Shown here: positions 9,721 through 21,118 of the stretch, piece after piece | How the letters are laid out: every line of letters begins with the position of its first letter | Position numbering within the stretch: position 1 is the first letter of the stretch | Origin: Aquificota bacterium | GTDB lineage: Bacteria; Aquificota; Aquificia; Aquificales; Aquificaceae | NCBI GenBank assembly: GCA_013153495.1 | Contig: JAADEH010000001.1 | Span: forward strand, 62,001-126,000 | Length of the DNA: 64,000 nucleotides | Reading direction: 5' to 3' | Program-made: the position numbers and the translations under genes | The notes under the pieces: model-generated | Database searches by the model: none | Told to the model about the DNA's origin: nothing | The model's input: the letters and a program-made list of their open reading frames with translations, nothing else

Positions 9721-10770
9721 ATGAGTAATGTTATGCGCAATAAGATAGAGTGCAAACTTCAGGAGAAGATAGCGAGCGGGGAGAGCCTGAGCGAGGAGGA
9801 CTACAGGAAGCTGAGCGAGATAGTCAAAGAGGTTCTCTCCTTTATGGCTAAGGAGAAGATAATACCTTCTCCCCAGAACTACGAAAGGTGGTTCAGGATA
9901 TTCTGCTACGCTAAGGAGAACAACCTAAACCTCTCCAAGAGCGAGCTTGTGGACATATACTTTGACCTCTACCAGGTAAAGCTCGATAAAAAGGAGATAG
10001 AGTCCGTAGGAATAGTGGAAAGGATAGCAACGGAGCTATACGAAGACATTCAGAAGGTTCTGAGAAGCGTAAACGAGCACGACAGGGAAATTACCGAGGA
10101 GGGACAGAAGCTCGAAGAGCTTTCCTCTTCAGTTCAATCCCAGGACATTCAGAAAATTCTCAACCGCATAATGCACGAGGTCAGAGGTTTAAAAAGCATT
10201 AACAGGAAGTTCATAAAGAAACTCGAGGAGCAGAGCCACGAGATAGAGAAGCTAAAAGAGGAACTGAGAAGGGCAAAAGAGGAGGCGAACATAGACCCCT
10301 TAACGGGGTTGAGGAACAGGCGTTCCTTCGAGAGGGCGCTTTCGGAATTCTTCAGGGATTACAAAAAGTTCGGTTATCCCTTCTCGGTTATAATGCTTGA
10401 CCTGGACAACTTCAAGCAGATAAACGATACATACGGACACATAGCGGGAGACAAGGTTCTGAGGGAGATAGGAAACATACTGAGAAACTACCTGCGGGCA
10501 AAGGATGTCCCCGCAAGGACGGGAGGCGAGGAATTCACCATAATCCTGCCCGGTATAACCCGTGAAGAGGCTCTCACGGTGGCGGAAAGACTTAGGAAGG
10601 TTATAGCCAATTACACCGTTGAACACGAGGACACTAAGATAAATCCAACCGCAAGCTTCGGTGTTGCGGAGGTAAGCGAAGATATAGAATCCCCGGAAGA
10701 CATAATAAGGAAGGCGGACGAGAACCTGTATAAGGCTAAAAAGGCTGGCAAGAACACTGTCGTAGGCTAA
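9721..10770 (+). CDS. GGDEF-domain diguanylate cyclase with long N-terminal helical region
   Basis: [31 protein letters not shown] at 9721 preferred over the track start. Confidence 0.9.
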   Translation: MSNVMRNKIECKLQEKIASGESLSEEDYRKLSEIVKEVLSFMAKEKIIPSPQNYERWFRIFCYAKENNLNLSKSELVDIYFDLYQVKLDKKEIESVGIVERIATELYEDIQKVLRSVNEHDREITEEGQKLEELSSSVQSQDIQKILNRIMHEVRGLKSINRKFIKKLEEQSHEIEKLKEELRRAKEEANIDPLTGLRNRRSFERALSEFFRDYKKFGYPFSVIMLDLDNFKQINDTYGHIAGDKVLREIGNILRNYLRAKDVPARTGGEEFTIILPGITREEALTVAERLRKVIANYTVEHEDTKINPTASFGVAEVSEDIESPEDIIRKADENLYKAKKAGKNTVVG

Positions 10771-13550
10771 GCCACTTCCTCGGTATCTTTTAGATACTTT
10801 CTCAGGAACATGCCCGTGTATGACCTCGGATTTAGGGCTATCTCTTCGGGCGTTCCGCAGGCTACCACCTCCCCTCCTCTCTCTCCTCCTTCGGGACCCA
10901 GGTCTATAATCCAGTCCGCACACTTTATGACGTCGAGGTTGTGCTCTATGACCACCACGGTGTTTCCCTTGTCCACGAGTCGTTGAAGAACGTTAATGAG
11001 CTTCTTTATGTCGTCCATGTGAAGACCCGTGGTGGGTTCGTCCAAAAGGTATAGGGTTCTTCCCTTCTCCCTCTTTGAAAGCTCCCTTGCGAGCTTTATC
11101 CTCTGGGCTTCACCTCCCGATAGGGTTGGAGCGGGCTGTCCGAGCTTGAGGTAGCCGAGACCCACATCCCTGAGAAGCTGTAGCTTCCTCCTCAGAGAGG
11201 GAATGTTCTCGAAGAACTCGTAGGCTTCGTCTATGGTCATTTCAAGAACATCAGCTATGCTCTTGCCTTTGTAGAGTATGTCGAGGGTCTCTCTGTTGTA
11301 GCGCTTCCCTTTGCACACGTCGCAGGTAACATACACGGGAGGTAAGAAGTGCATCTCCACCTTTATGACACCTTCCCCTTGGCAGGCTTCACACCTTCCC
11401 CCTTTAACGTTGAAGGAAAACCTTCCGGGTTTGTAGCCCCTTGCCTTAGCCTCCGGGGTGTTAGCAAAGAGGTCTCTAATCTGGTCGAATATCTTGGTGT
11501 AGGTTGCCGGATTGCTCCTGGGCGTCCTCCCTATGGGAGACTGGTCCACGTTTATTACCCTGTCGAAGTGCTCGAGACCTTCCACCCTATCAACGCTCCC
11601 CACCTGCTCCTTGGAGCCGTAGAAGTGTGCCTTCGCATACTTGTAAAGGACATCGTAAATGAGGGTGGACTTTCCGCTCCCGGAAACTCCGGTTATGCAC
11701 ACGAACAATCCCACAGGTATCTCAACGGTTATGTTCTTCAGGTTGTGCTCCTTGGCTCCCACTATGCGAACTACCTTGTCCTTGGGTTTTCTCCTTTCGG
11801 AGGGAACGGGTATTTCCATCCTGCCCGATAGGTAAGCTCCGGTCAGCGAGCTTGGGTTTGCCATTATCTCCTTAAGAGTTCCCGTTGCTACCACCTCTCC
11901 TCCGTGCTTTCCCGCTCCCGGACCAAGCTCCACTATGTAATCCGCAGACTCTATGGTCTCCGGGTCGTGCTCCACCACTATAACTGTGTTTCCTATGTCC
12001 CTAAGCTCTTTGAGGGTGTTTATGAGTCTGTTTGTGTCTCTCGGATGCAGACCTATTGAAGGCTCGTCCAGAACGTAAAGAACCCCCGTGAGTTTAGAAC
12101 CCACCTGGGTGGCGAGTCTAATCCTCTGCATCTCTCCTCCCGACAGAGTTGTGGCACTTCTGGAGAGGGACAGGTAATCCAGACCTACATTTACCAGAAA
12201 GCCGAGCCTTTCAGAAATCTCCTTTATGAGCCTTTCACCTATTATCAGTTCCTTTTTGCCGAGCTTTGCCGGCAGGGAGTCTATCCACTCCTTTGCCTTT
12301 CCCACCGGCAGGTTCGTTATGTCCCATATACTTTTACCTTCTATGAGAACCGCAAGGGCTTCTTCTCTGAGTCTCGAGCCACCGCAGGAAGGGCAGGGCT
12401 TTTCCACTATGTAGTCCTCTATCTCCTCCCGAATTCTCTCTGACTCTTCCTCCAAAAATCTTCTCTCCAAGTGCCTTATTATTCCCTCGAACTCAAATTC
12501 CTGGGTCGAGCCGTATAGGAGTATTTTCTTGGCTCTCTCGGGGAGCTTTTTAAACTTAGTCTTGGGGTTTATGCCTAACTTTCTGAGAACGTTTACCACA
12601 GGGAACTTTATGTAGTTGAAGAGAGAAGAGTCCGCTATGCGGAAGGCGTTTACCGCAGGTTCTTCCTCATCTATGAGGAGTCCTACATCTATCTCCCACT
12701 TGACTCCTAAACCTTTGCAGGTAGGACAGGCTCCGTAGGGGGAGTTGAAGGAAAATAGCCGAGGGGAAAGCTCCGGTATGGAAAAGCCGTGGTCCGGGCA
12801 AACGAGCTTCTCGCTGAAGAGTTCCTCCTCTCCGGTTTGAACATCCTCAACCTTTACGAGTCCCGTTGCAAGCTCGAGGGCTTTTTCAAGGTCGGTCAGG
12901 AGTCTTGAGCGCTCCTCTTCGTCGAGGGTGAGCCTGTCTATGACTATGTCTATTTCGTGCTTTTTGTTCTTCTCGAGGGGTGGGACCTCTATTACCCTCC
13001 TCAGCTCACCGTCAACCTTTATTCTCGTAAATCCCATCCTATCTATGTCTCTGAGCAGGTCCCTGAATTCCCCTTTGCGTCCCCTCACCACGGGAGCCAG
13101 AACCATAATCCTCTTTCCCTTATACTTCTGGTATATCTTTTCCAGTATTTCGTGGGCGGACAAACCTTCCAGAACCTTACCGCATACGGGGCAGTGGGGT
13201 TTGCCTATGTTAGCCCAGAGAACCCTCATGTAGTCGTATATCTCCGTAACGGTTCCCACCGTAGAACGGGGGTTCTTGGAGGTGGTCTTCTGGTCTATCG
13301 CTATGGCTGGGGAGAGACCTTCTATTAGGTCCACATCGGGTTTTTCCATAACTCCGAGGAACTGCCTTGCGTAGGAAGACAGGGACTCTACATACCTCCT
13401 CTGCCCTTCCGCATATATGGTATCGAAAGCGAGAGAAGACTTCCCCGAACCCGAAGGTCCTGTTATTACAACGAGTTTATTTTTAGGTATTTCAAGGTCT
13501 ATGTTCTTTAGGTTGTGCTGTCGTGCACCCCGTATGACTATCCTGTCCAT
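10767..13550 (-). CDS. uvrA: Excinuclease ABC subunit A
   Basis: Full-length 927 aa: [62 protein letters not shown]; two ABC ATPase halves and zinc motifs. Confidence 0.98.
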   Translation of the reverse strand: MDRIVIRGARQHNLKNIDLEIPKNKLVVITGPSGSGKSSLAFDTIYAEGQRRYVESLSSYARQFLGVMEKPDVDLIEGLSPAIAIDQKTTSKNPRSTVGTVTEIYDYMRVLWANIGKPHCPVCGKVLEGLSAHEILEKIYQKYKGKRIMVLAPVVRGRKGEFRDLLRDIDRMGFTRIKVDGELRRVIEVPPLEKNKKHEIDIVIDRLTLDEEERSRLLTDLEKALELATGLVKVEDVQTGEEELFSEKLVCPDHGFSIPELSPRLFSFNSPYGACPTCKGLGVKWEIDVGLLIDEEEPAVNAFRIADSSLFNYIKFPVVNVLRKLGINPKTKFKKLPERAKKILLYGSTQEFEFEGIIRHLERRFLEEESERIREEIEDYIVEKPCPSCGGSRLREEALAVLIEGKSIWDITNLPVGKAKEWIDSLPAKLGKKELIIGERLIKEISERLGFLVNVGLDYLSLSRSATTLSGGEMQRIRLATQVGSKLTGVLYVLDEPSIGLHPRDTNRLINTLKELRDIGNTVIVVEHDPETIESADYIVELGPGAGKHGGEVVATGTLKEIMANPSSLTGAYLSGRMEIPVPSERRKPKDKVVRIVGAKEHNLKNITVEIPVGLFVCITGVSGSGKSTLIYDVLYKYAKAHFYGSKEQVGSVDRVEGLEHFDRVINVDQSPIGRTPRSNPATYTKIFDQIRDLFANTPEAKARGYKPGRFSFNVKGGRCEACQGEGVIKVEMHFLPPVYVTCDVCKGKRYNRETLDILYKGKSIADVLEMTIDEAYEFFENIPSLRRKLQLLRDVGLGYLKLGQPAPTLSGGEAQRIKLARELSKREKGRTLYLLDEPTTGLHMDDIKKLINVLQRLVDKGNTVVVIEHNLDVIKCADWIIDLGPEGGERGGEVVACGTPEEIALNPRSYTGMFLRKYLKDTEEVA

Positions 13551-13557
13551 AATCTTT

Positions 13558-14577
13558 TTAATTTATCTCTTTATAGGAAAATACTTCCACCCTGTTTTTG
13601 CCTTTCCTCTTGGCTTCATACATAGCTTTGTCCGCCTGTTCTATTAACTCTTCGAGTGTGCATCTCCCGCCTTCACAGGAGGACACACCTGCGCTGACGG
13701 TAAGCTGAACCGGGGTTTCTCCGAAGCGGAACCTCACCTTGCTGAACCTCTGCCTTACCCTTTCCGCAACGGTGATGGCTTCTTCCTTGTGGGTGTGAGG
13801 AAGCAGAAGAACAAACTCCTCCCCACCGTATCTTGCAGGAATGTCCGTCCCCCTAACGCTGCTTCTCAAGACTTGAGCGAACCTGATAAGAACCGTATCG
13901 CCCGCCTGGTGTCCGAACTCGTCGTTTATCCTCTTGAAGTCGTCCAAGTCGAATAATATCAGGGAAACCGGAAAACCGTATCTCTGGGAGCGTTCCAACT
14001 CCCTCGAGCCGGTTTCTTCCAGATAGAACCTGTTGTATAGTTGGGTCAGGTGGTCCTTTATAGCCTTTTCCATCAGCCTTCTTTTTTCTATCTCTTCCCT
14101 GACTATGAAGGAGAATATGAAGGCTAAGCTCCTGAGTATTTTTCCGTCCTCTTCCGTGAAGGGTTTGCCGGGGGAGAGCCTGCCCACCGACAGGCTACCG
14201 AAGGGGTCTTTGTCTCCCAAAATAGCTACCACCTTAGCCCGGAGTCCCGTCCTCTTCCAGGCATCTACCGAGCGTTCGTAGTTCTGGTAATCGTTCACTA
14301 TTATGTAGCCCTTTCCGAGGGCTTCTTCGAAAGCACTCCACCACACGGGCACCTTGAACTCTTCCGGGTCAAAGAGTCCTGCCTCAGCAACGGAACTCGA
14401 CACCTTGGTGTAGTAAAGGTAATCCCCCCTGACCTCGCCTATGGCAGCTCCGTCCGCCTCAAAAAGCTCGGTTACCATGTCGAGAATTCCACGCCAGTTG
14501 TCCTTCTCGTATTCTTTGTTTGCCACCTTTTCTATTATTGTGAGGAGTTTTTCTATCTTCTCCTCACAACGCATCAC
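13558..14577 (-). CDS. GAF-GGDEF diguanylate cyclase
   Basis: GAF-like N-terminus; [27 protein letters not shown]. Confidence 0.9.
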   Translation of the reverse strand: MMRCEEKIEKLLTIIEKVANKEYEKDNWRGILDMVTELFEADGAAIGEVRGDYLYYTKVSSSVAEAGLFDPEEFKVPVWWSAFEEALGKGYIIVNDYQNYERSVDAWKRTGLRAKVVAILGDKDPFGSLSVGRLSPGKPFTEEDGKILRSLAFIFSFIVREEIEKRRLMEKAIKDHLTQLYNRFYLEETGSRELERSQRYGFPVSLILFDLDDFKRINDEFGHQAGDTVLIRFAQVLRSSVRGTDIPARYGGEEFVLLLPHTHKEEAITVAERVRQRFSKVRFRFGETPVQLTVSAGVSSCEGGRCTLEELIEQADKAMYEAKRKGKNRVEVFSYKEIN

Positions 14578-15023
14578 TCGACCTCCGTATCTATTATTAA
14601 CTTTACATTTCTATCTCCCGCCTTTGCGTTAACGCTACCCACGAGGTCTCCCTTCTGCATCTCAGCCATAGGGGATTTGCTAACCCTCGCCCTTATTATC
14701 AGGTCTCCCTCTATAAACCTGTCGGGTCTGATTTTATCCTTCCCAGTTATCTTAAACTCGAAGGGAAACTCAGGGTTTTTTACCCTCACCACCGCTATGG
14801 GAGCGGGGTCTTGTAGGTTTCTAACGGAAATTATTAGAAAGAAATCCCCTTCGGGGATTTTATCTTTCAGGTCTTCCTTTATGAGCACGACACCTTTAAC
14901 AAACTGCTTCTTATACCTCTCGAGTTTCTTCCTGCCTTCTTCCCCCCTATACTCCTTGGGAAGTTCCTGACAGGAAAGTCCCGTTAGCACAAAGAGAGCG
15001 AGCAAAAAACTTAAGAACCTCAA
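14574..15023 (-). CDS. Hypothetical lipoprotein/exported protein (149 aa)
   Basis: N-terminal signal with lipobox-like LTGLSC. Confidence 0.75.
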   Translation of the reverse strand: MRFLSFLLALFVLTGLSCQELPKEYRGEEGRKKLERYKKQFVKGVVLIKEDLKDKIPEGDFFLIISVRNLQDPAPIAVVRVKNPEFPFEFKITGKDKIRPDRFIEGDLIIRARVSKSPMAEMQKGDLVGSVNAKAGDRNVKLIIDTEVE

Positions 15024-15787
15024 AATCCTACCCCCTTGACAGGCTTTTTCTTCCAGTATCCTATGGACCTGTTCACTTCGTAAAGTGCTTTCTGTATCTC
15101 CACAAGTTCCGATATGCCCTTCATCGCAAGGTCAAGGAGGTTGTCCAAGTCGTCCCTCGAGAAGGTAAACTCTTCACCCATGGCTTGCACTTCCGATAGC
15201 CTACCGCTTCCCGTTCCCACCACGTTCATGTCCACCTGAGCCATAGAGTCCTCTTCGAAGTTCAGGTCGAGCAGAGGCTTTCCACCCACTATACCCACGC
15301 TCACCGCAGCTACGAAGTCCTTTACGGGAACCGTGCTGAGAACGCCGTCCTCGTAGAGTTTTATAAGAGCATCGGTTACAGCCACGAAGGCACCCGTTAT
15401 GGAGGCTGTTCTGGTTCCCCCGTCCGCCTGAATTACGTCGCAGTCAACCCATACGGTTCTCTCACCGAGCTTGGTCAAGTCAACCGCAGTTCTCATGGCT
15501 CTGCCTATCATCCTCTGTATTTCGTGCGTCCTTCCGCTTATCTTTCCCTGAACCGACTCCCTTATGTTCCTCGTGTGGGTTGCTCTCGGGAGCATGGAGT
15601 ATTCCGCAGTTATCCATCCCTGTCCTTTACCCTTGAGAAAGGGAGGAACGCTATCGGTTATGGAAGCGGTGCATATGACTTTTGTATCCCCGAACTCTAT
15701 TAAACAGGACCCTTCCGGGTGGGTAAGGAAGTCTCTTATTATTCTCACCCTTCTGAGTTCATCTTCCCTTCTTCCGTCCTTACGCAT
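15020..15787 (-). CDS. rph: Ribonuclease PH
   Basis: [64 protein letters not shown]. Confidence 0.97.
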   Translation of the reverse strand: MRKDGRREDELRRVRIIRDFLTHPEGSCLIEFGDTKVICTASITDSVPPFLKGKGQGWITAEYSMLPRATHTRNIRESVQGKISGRTHEIQRMIGRAMRTAVDLTKLGERTVWVDCDVIQADGGTRTASITGAFVAVTDALIKLYEDGVLSTVPVKDFVAAVSVGIVGGKPLLDLNFEEDSMAQVDMNVVGTGSGRLSEVQAMGEEFTFSRDDLDNLLDLAMKGISELVEIQKALYEVNRSIGYWKKKPVKGVGF

Positions 15788-15794
15788 AGCTTGT

Positions 15795-16856
15795 TTATTC
15801 TAACCCACACGCTTCAACTCTGTTCTTTCCCTTTTCCTTGGCTCTGTAGAGAGCCTCGTCCGCCTTTAGTATAAGATTATCAAAGTCCTTACAGCTTTTT
15901 AGGTTTGCCACGCCGAAACTTGCGGTTACCTTCAATCCGTTATCGAACCTGTGGAACTGAATTCTGCTCTTTATCTTCTCCGCTACATTCATGGCTCTCA
16001 ATCCGTTCGTGTTTGGAAGCAGAATTACGAACTCTTCCCCACCCCATCGGGCAAATATGTCCGAGGTTCTCAGGGAGCGGGACACTATTTCCGCCACGGT
16101 CCTGAGTATAAAATCACCGTAAACGTGTCCGTATCTATCGTTTATCTGTTTAAAGTTGTCTATGTCGAAGAGAATTATGGATAAATCCGTATTCGTCCTT
16201 ACAGCTTTGCTTATCTCTTTTAGGGCTATCGTTTCGAAAGCGAGCCTGTTGAGTATTCCCGTTAGGCTGTCGGTCATAGCCATGTTGGACCAAACCTCCC
16301 TGTATCTCTCCGACATCCATGCGTAGAAGTAAAAGATTACCGTTATAAGCGTGTAGCTGAGGTAGGCATCTATAAGAGACGACATGGTCAACTTACCCGA
16401 AAGGGTTACGGTCAGAAAGTGAATAATCAGGTATCCCGCTGACCAATACAATGCCTTTCTACCCTTTATCAAAAAGGAGAGAGCAGGCACCACGCTCAGC
16501 CATATAAGACTCGCTTTGTCTTTGGGAAGCTCGTCGAATACCGCTATAAGGAACATGACCCCTAACAGAAATACCGATAATAGGGCTACCGACTCTAAGT
16601 TCTTCCTTTTGCGGGCAACCAGAGGACCGAAGAGCAGAACGCACCCCACTGCAAAGTCAACAACGCTCACGAGGAAGTCCCCTTCTACTGCGTCCATGTA
16701 AGCGTAGAGGAAAGCTACTACGGAACCTATGAAGGCGAGCAAGGTCATCAAGGTAGCTTTCAAAAAGGCGGTTTTGTAGAGGAGAGGGTTGTTTGACTTC
16801 TCCTCCGGGGGGATAAGCTCATCTATGAAGATAATTGCCCTTTTAAGGACGCTCAT
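15795..16856 (-). CDS. Membrane GGDEF diguanylate cyclase
   Basis: Multiple TM segments; [26 protein letters not shown]. Confidence 0.9.
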   Translation of the reverse strand: MSVLKRAIIFIDELIPPEEKSNNPLLYKTAFLKATLMTLLAFIGSVVAFLYAYMDAVEGDFLVSVVDFAVGCVLLFGPLVARKRKNLESVALLSVFLLGVMFLIAVFDELPKDKASLIWLSVVPALSFLIKGRKALYWSAGYLIIHFLTVTLSGKLTMSSLIDAYLSYTLITVIFYFYAWMSERYREVWSNMAMTDSLTGILNRLAFETIALKEISKAVRTNTDLSIILFDIDNFKQINDRYGHVYGDFILRTVAEIVSRSLRTSDIFARWGGEEFVILLPNTNGLRAMNVAEKIKSRIQFHRFDNGLKVTASFGVANLKSCKDFDNLILKADEALYRAKEKGKNRVEACGLE

Positions 16857-16908
16857 ACATGCAAGTTAGTGGTGGACACCCTGCACCTTCCAGAAGTAAA
16901 TTATAACT

Positions 16909-17169
16909 ATGGCGAAGAAAAAGGAAGAGCTGAAGGTTGAGAGTTTGGAGGAGGAAGTTCAGGAACTCAAGCGGGATTTGTTGGGAGTCTTTGAGTCCTT
17001 TATACCTCCGAAGGAGGTCCGTGAAGAAATAATAAAGAACATCTATACGATAGAGCTTTCCTTCCTGAAGATATTCAAGGCTCTTCTGGACTACCAGGTG
17101 GAGAGTTTGGAGAAGAAGGTTTCCAAGAACGGTTCTAAGAAGAAGGCTAAAAAGATAGAGATAGAGTAG
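16909..17169 (+). CDS. Hypothetical small charged protein (86 aa)
   Basis: Intact ORF filling the gap between convergent/divergent genes. Confidence 0.6.
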   Translation: MAKKKEELKVESLEEEVQELKRDLLGVFESFIPPKEVREEIIKNIYTIELSFLKIFKALLDYQVESLEKKVSKNGSKKKAKKIEIE

Positions 17170-18189
17170 TTAAAACCTTCCCTTTATCTCGTATCCGCAC
17201 TTACCGCACTTACCGTCCTTAAGGTCTATCTTCGTAATCAGGTATCCCTTTCTGCCTATTACCTCGTTTCCGCAGTTTGGACAGTATGTACTTTCGTATT
17301 TGTTGCCTGGTAGGTTTCCTACATAGACGTATTGGAGTCCTTCTTCTTTGCCTATTCTGTATGCCTTTTCGAGGTCTTCTATGGGTGTGGGCGGGAGGTC
17401 CTGGGCTTTGTAGTAGGGGAAAAACCTCGAGATGTGCCAGGGAACCCACGGGGCGAGCTTCTGGGCTATCCATCTTGCTATGTTCCTTATTTGTTTTTCG
17501 TCCAGATACTTGGGGACGAGCAGTGTAGTAAGCTCCAGCCACTTGCCTCTTTCGAATACGAACTTGATTGTTTCCAAAACAGGTTCGAGCCTTCCTTTGG
17601 AATACTTCCTGTATGCTTCGTCGGAGAAGAACTTAAGGTCTATGCTGTATGCGTCCATGTATTTGTCTATCTCCTCGAGGGGTTCGGGGTTTATGTAACC
17701 TGCGGTAACCATTATGTTTTTAAGTCCCTTCTCTTTGGCAAGTTTTGCCACGTCAATCATGTATTCCACGAATATGGTCGGGTCCGAGTATGAGTAGGAT
17801 ATGCTCTTACAACCTTTCTCTATTGCCTTTTCTACGACCAACTCCGGGGGAACGTAGGTCTGTGTGAAGAAGGTGTTTTCAAATACTTCCCCCTTCGGGA
17901 CCTGTGATATTTCCCAGTTTTGGCAACCTTTGCAGTGCAGGTTGCAACCGGGGGTGGCTATCGTGAGAGTCAGATGTCCCGGATAAAAGTGGAACAGGGG
18001 TTTCTTTTCGACAGGGTCTATTGCCGCTGATATTAACGAACCGTATGTGTATGTGAACAGTTTACCACCCTCATTCACACGCACCCCGCAGGCACCCACC
18101 TGTTTATCCTTCAGCTCACACCCCACGGGGCACAGATAACATTCAACCTTTCCGTTTACAGGCTTCCAGAACTTTGCGACTGTTTTCAT
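17170..18189 (-). CDS. amrS: AmmeMemoRadiSam-system radical SAM protein (AmrS / PflA-like)
   Basis: CYLCPVGCELKDKQVGACGVRVNEGG; radical SAM CNLHCKGCQNWEIS; C-terminal CPNCGNE...CGKCGYEI. Confidence 0.88.
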   Translation of the reverse strand: MKTVAKFWKPVNGKVECYLCPVGCELKDKQVGACGVRVNEGGKLFTYTYGSLISAAIDPVEKKPLFHFYPGHLTLTIATPGCNLHCKGCQNWEISQVPKGEVFENTFFTQTYVPPELVVEKAIEKGCKSISYSYSDPTIFVEYMIDVAKLAKEKGLKNIMVTAGYINPEPLEEIDKYMDAYSIDLKFFSDEAYRKYSKGRLEPVLETIKFVFERGKWLELTTLLVPKYLDEKQIRNIARWIAQKLAPWVPWHISRFFPYYKAQDLPPTPIEDLEKAYRIGKEEGLQYVYVGNLPGNKYESTYCPNCGNEVIGRKGYLITKIDLKDGKCGKCGYEIKGRF

Positions 18190-18243
18190 ATCCTATAAAT
18201 TACTTCCGGGTAAAAAACCTGTCATGGTGTAAATTACATAACT

Positions 18244-18774
18244 ATGAAGCTAAAAGAAAAGCTCACCTACGAGAACATAAAAGAGCTTCCCGAGGGACAC
18301 TATGAAGTTATAGACGGGGAGGTAGTTGAATTGGCTCCTACTGGTTTTGAGCACGGAGAGTATGAAGGAGAGTTATACACTCTTCTCAAGAAAAAACTAA
18401 GAGGCAAGGGCTACGTTGCGGTCGGAGAGGTAGGTGTTCTGATTTCCAAAGACCCTCTTAGGATACGAGCTGCGGATGTGGTTTTTATAAGCAAGGAGAG
18501 GGCAAAGGAAAGACCCAGGGGGATACTTACCACACCACCGGAGTTGGTAATAGAGATAGTATCTCCTTCCAACACATACACGGAGATGGAGGAGAGGGTC
18601 TTTGATTACCTCGGTGCGGGGGTGGATAAAGTCCTGCTCGTGGACCCACAGCTAAGGAAGGCAACCCTCTTTGAAAGGGGCAAGAAGGAAGCGAAGTTCT
18701 ACGATTTTGAGGAGGATATTGAGATATACAAAGGGATTAAGATAAACCTATCGGAGATAGGGGGTGAGGGCTAA
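18244..18774 (+). CDS. Uma2-family (DUF820) PD-(D/E)XK-like endonuclease
   Basis: YEVIDGEVVELAPTGFEHGEYEGELYTLL...ADVVFISKERA...PPELVIEIVSPSNT...KVLLVDPQ. Confidence 0.85.
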   Translation: MKLKEKLTYENIKELPEGHYEVIDGEVVELAPTGFEHGEYEGELYTLLKKKLRGKGYVAVGEVGVLISKDPLRIRAADVVFISKERAKERPRGILTTPPELVIEIVSPSNTYTEMEERVFDYLGAGVDKVLLVDPQLRKATLFERGKKEAKFYDFEEDIEIYKGIKINLSEIGGEG

Positions 18775-18955
18775 GACCTTTGAGGAGCTTGGTAAGGCTT
18801 CCCTGACCGTGTCTGTAGCGTGGATAGTGTTCGGGGTAATACAGCCTATTTTCTCAGAAAAGTTCTCCGTGCAGTTTGCTGTTATTGCTTTCTTAGGTTT
18901 TTTGCTTTTTCTCGGTTTGGGTGTAATCTTAATAGAGAGGTCGGACAATGACTAA
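18764..18955 (+). CDS. Small membrane protein (63 aa)
   Basis: ORF with two hydrophobic helices, overlaps the preceding and following genes. Confidence 0.6.
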   Translation: MRAKTFEELGKASLTVSVAWIVFGVIQPIFSEKFSVQFAVIAFLGFLLFLGLGVILIERSDND

Positions 18956-19058
18956 GGATGAGCTTATCTACTACGCAATTCTTCTTATAGGACCTGCTCT
19001 CGTGTTTCTCGGAATACTGATCTTTGCCAAACCTGAGCGAAAGGGTGAAAGCCACTGA
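18948..19058 (+). CDS. Very small membrane protein (36 aa), not in ORF track
   Basis: ATG at 18948: MTKDELIYYAILLIGPALVFLGILIFAKPERKGESH*, overlapping the previous gene end. Confidence 0.5.
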   Translation: MTKDELIYYAILLIGPALVFLGILIFAKPERKGESH

Positions 19059-19066
19059 AAGTAGCC

Positions 19067-19522
19067 ATGAGGCTCGTATCGGTAATAGGGTCTTCCAACT
19101 CAAACGAAGAGGAGTATAGAACCGCATACATTGTTGGAAAAGAGCTTGCCAAGAGAGGGATAGCTGTCGTATGCGGTGGCAGGACGGGGGTTATGGAAGC
19201 TGTCTGCAAGGGTGCAAAGGAGGAAGGAGGACTTACCATAGGCATAATGCCTTCCTACGACGGGCACGAGGCTAACCCTTATGTGGACATAAAGATAAAC
19301 ACCGGAATGAGCTGGAACAGGAACCCCATAGTGGTGGCGAGCGGGGATATGGTTATTGCTATAGGAGGGCATTACGGGACCCTTTCGGAGATAGCTTACG
19401 CACTTATACTCGGAAAATACGTGGTGGGATACAAAACCCATGACATAGATGGGATTGAAAAAGCACGCTCCACCGACGAAATTATTAGGAAAGTGGAGGA
19501 GTTTTATGGGCAAGGAACTTAG
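19067..19522 (+). CDS. TIGR00725-family / LOG-like Rossmann nucleotide-binding protein
   Basis: VSVIGSSN...VVCGGRTGVMEAVCKGAKEEGGLTIGIMPS...IAIGGHYGTLSEIAYAL. Confidence 0.88.
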   Translation: MRLVSVIGSSNSNEEEYRTAYIVGKELAKRGIAVVCGGRTGVMEAVCKGAKEEGGLTIGIMPSYDGHEANPYVDIKINTGMSWNRNPIVVASGDMVIAIGGHYGTLSEIAYALILGKYVVGYKTHDIDGIEKARSTDEIIRKVEEFYGQGT

Positions 19523-19859
19523 CTTATTGGAGGGTATGCTCTTTAACACCATGTTTTCCGAGATAGAGGAAAGATACAACGACGTGGTTGATATATACAG
19601 GAACGATTACGAAGTTCTTTCCCTTGCTCAGCATCTCAAAGGTATAAGCGACATGGTAGCGGAGGTCTTCAAAGAAATACCCAACCCTCAAAAGAAGCTG
19701 AACGAGGACCTCTACACCACCCTATACGAAGTTCTGAGAGACATAAGCTCCATACTCTACGACCTTTCCATAGCGGAAGGGGACCAGCTCAGCTACGTGG
19801 TCGTGCAGGCTTACCGCAAGCTCGACAGTATGAATTCCCTCTTCCAGCGCTTGGTATGA
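19506..19859 (+). CDS. Conserved hypothetical protein
   Basis: ORF with internal ATG at 19506 (MGKELSLLEGMLFNTM); overlaps neighbours on both sides. Confidence 0.65.
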   Translation: MGKELSLLEGMLFNTMFSEIEERYNDVVDIYRNDYEVLSLAQHLKGISDMVAEVFKEIPNPQKKLNEDLYTTLYEVLRDISSILYDLSIAEGDQLSYVVVQAYRKLDSMNSLFQRLV

Positions 19860-20515
19860 TTTTTGAGGATAGAGAGGAGGCGGGAAGGCTTCTTGCAGAG
19901 GTTCTCAAGGACAGAATTCATTACGAACACAATCCCATAATCCTTGCCATCCCCAGAGGGGGCATACCCGTCGCTTACGCTCTCGCAAAGGAGCTGAAAG
20001 TTCCTATGAGCATAGTCGTCGTTCGCAAGCTGGGTCTTCCCTGGAACGAGGAGGCGGGCTTCGGAGCTGTGGACCCGGAGGGGAAAACATACCTTGACGA
20101 GGAACTCGTTAACTATGCAAAGCTCGACGCAAAGACCATAGCCTCGATAGTTGAGAAAGAACTGGAAGAGCTAAAAAGTAGAGAAAGGAAGTTTTTACCC
20201 TACGGATACCCTAACCTCACTAATCGTGAGGTGATAATAGTTGACGACGGGGTAGCCACCGGATACACCGCTATAGCCGCTTCTGGCTTTGCTAAGAGCA
20301 GGGGTGCCAAAAGGGTCTTAGTGGCGGTTCCCGTGTGTCCGAGGGATAGCGAGAAACGCTTTAGAGAGTATGCGGACGAGTTTATCTGCTACCACCCTTC
20401 GGGTGAGATGAGTTTTGCTGTGGGTATGTTTTACAGGGACTTCCACCAGCTGTCGGACAGTGAAGCTCTGGACTACATACAAAGGGCAAAGGAAGAGGGT
20501 CTTTTCGAACCCTGA
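19856..20515 (+). CDS. Phosphoribosyltransferase
   Basis: PRPP-binding motif REVIIVDDGVATGYTAIAA; ILAIPRGGIPVAYALAKEL. Confidence 0.9.
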   Translation: MIFEDREEAGRLLAEVLKDRIHYEHNPIILAIPRGGIPVAYALAKELKVPMSIVVVRKLGLPWNEEAGFGAVDPEGKTYLDEELVNYAKLDAKTIASIVEKELEELKSRERKFLPYGYPNLTNREVIIVDDGVATGYTAIAASGFAKSRGAKRVLVAVPVCPRDSEKRFREYADEFICYHPSGEMSFAVGMFYRDFHQLSDSEALDYIQRAKEEGLFEP

Positions 20516-20530
20516 GTTATATTAATTCCC

Positions 20531-21118
20531 ATGAAGGTTTTGATGATAGACAACTACGACTCCTTTACTTACAACCTGGTTCAGTATTTGGGAACTTTGG
20601 GGGCTGAGGTTATAGTAAGGAGAAACGACCAAACGAGTCTCAAGGAGATTAGGAACATAGAGCCGGAGGCTATAGTCATATCACCGGGACCCTGCACCCC
20701 TGCGGAGGCAGGTATATCGGTTGACGTAATAAAGAGCTTTTACAGGGAAGTTCCTATACTTGGGGTCTGCTTGGGGCATCAGTCCATAGGTGTTGCCTTT
20801 GGAGGAAAGATAATCAGGGCAAAGAGGTTGATGCACGGCAAGACTTCTCAAATTTACCACACGGGGAAGGGTGTCTTCGAAAATATCCCGAGTCCCTTTA
20901 CTGCAGTCAGATACCACTCCCTCGTTATAGAGAAGGAAAGCCTGCCGGGGGTTTTGGAACTTACCGCATGGTCCGAGGACGAGGAGATAATGGGCGTCCA
21001 GCACAAAGAGTATCCCGTGTTCGGCGTTCAGTTTCACCCCGAGTCCGTCCTGTCGGATTACGGTATGGACATACTCAAGAACTTCCTGGAGATAGCCGGG
21101 AGCTTTCAGAGGGTTTAG
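20531..21118 (+). CDS. trpG: Anthranilate/para-aminobenzoate synthase glutamine amidotransferase component II
   Basis: [49 protein letters not shown]. Confidence 0.94.
   Translation: MKVLMIDNYDSFTYNLVQYLGTLGAEVIVRRNDQTSLKEIRNIEPEAIVISPGPCTPAEAGISVDVIKSFYREVPILGVCLGHQSIGVAFGGKIIRAKRLMHGKTSQIYHTGKGVFENIPSPFTAVRYHSLVIEKESLPGVLELTAWSEDEEIMGVQHKEYPVFGVQFHPESVLSDYGMDILKNFLEIAGSFQRV

Noticed and set aside
10300-10923. 207-aa minus-strand ORF
   Set aside because: Antisense to the well-supported GGDEF gene and the uvrA 3' end; no family features.
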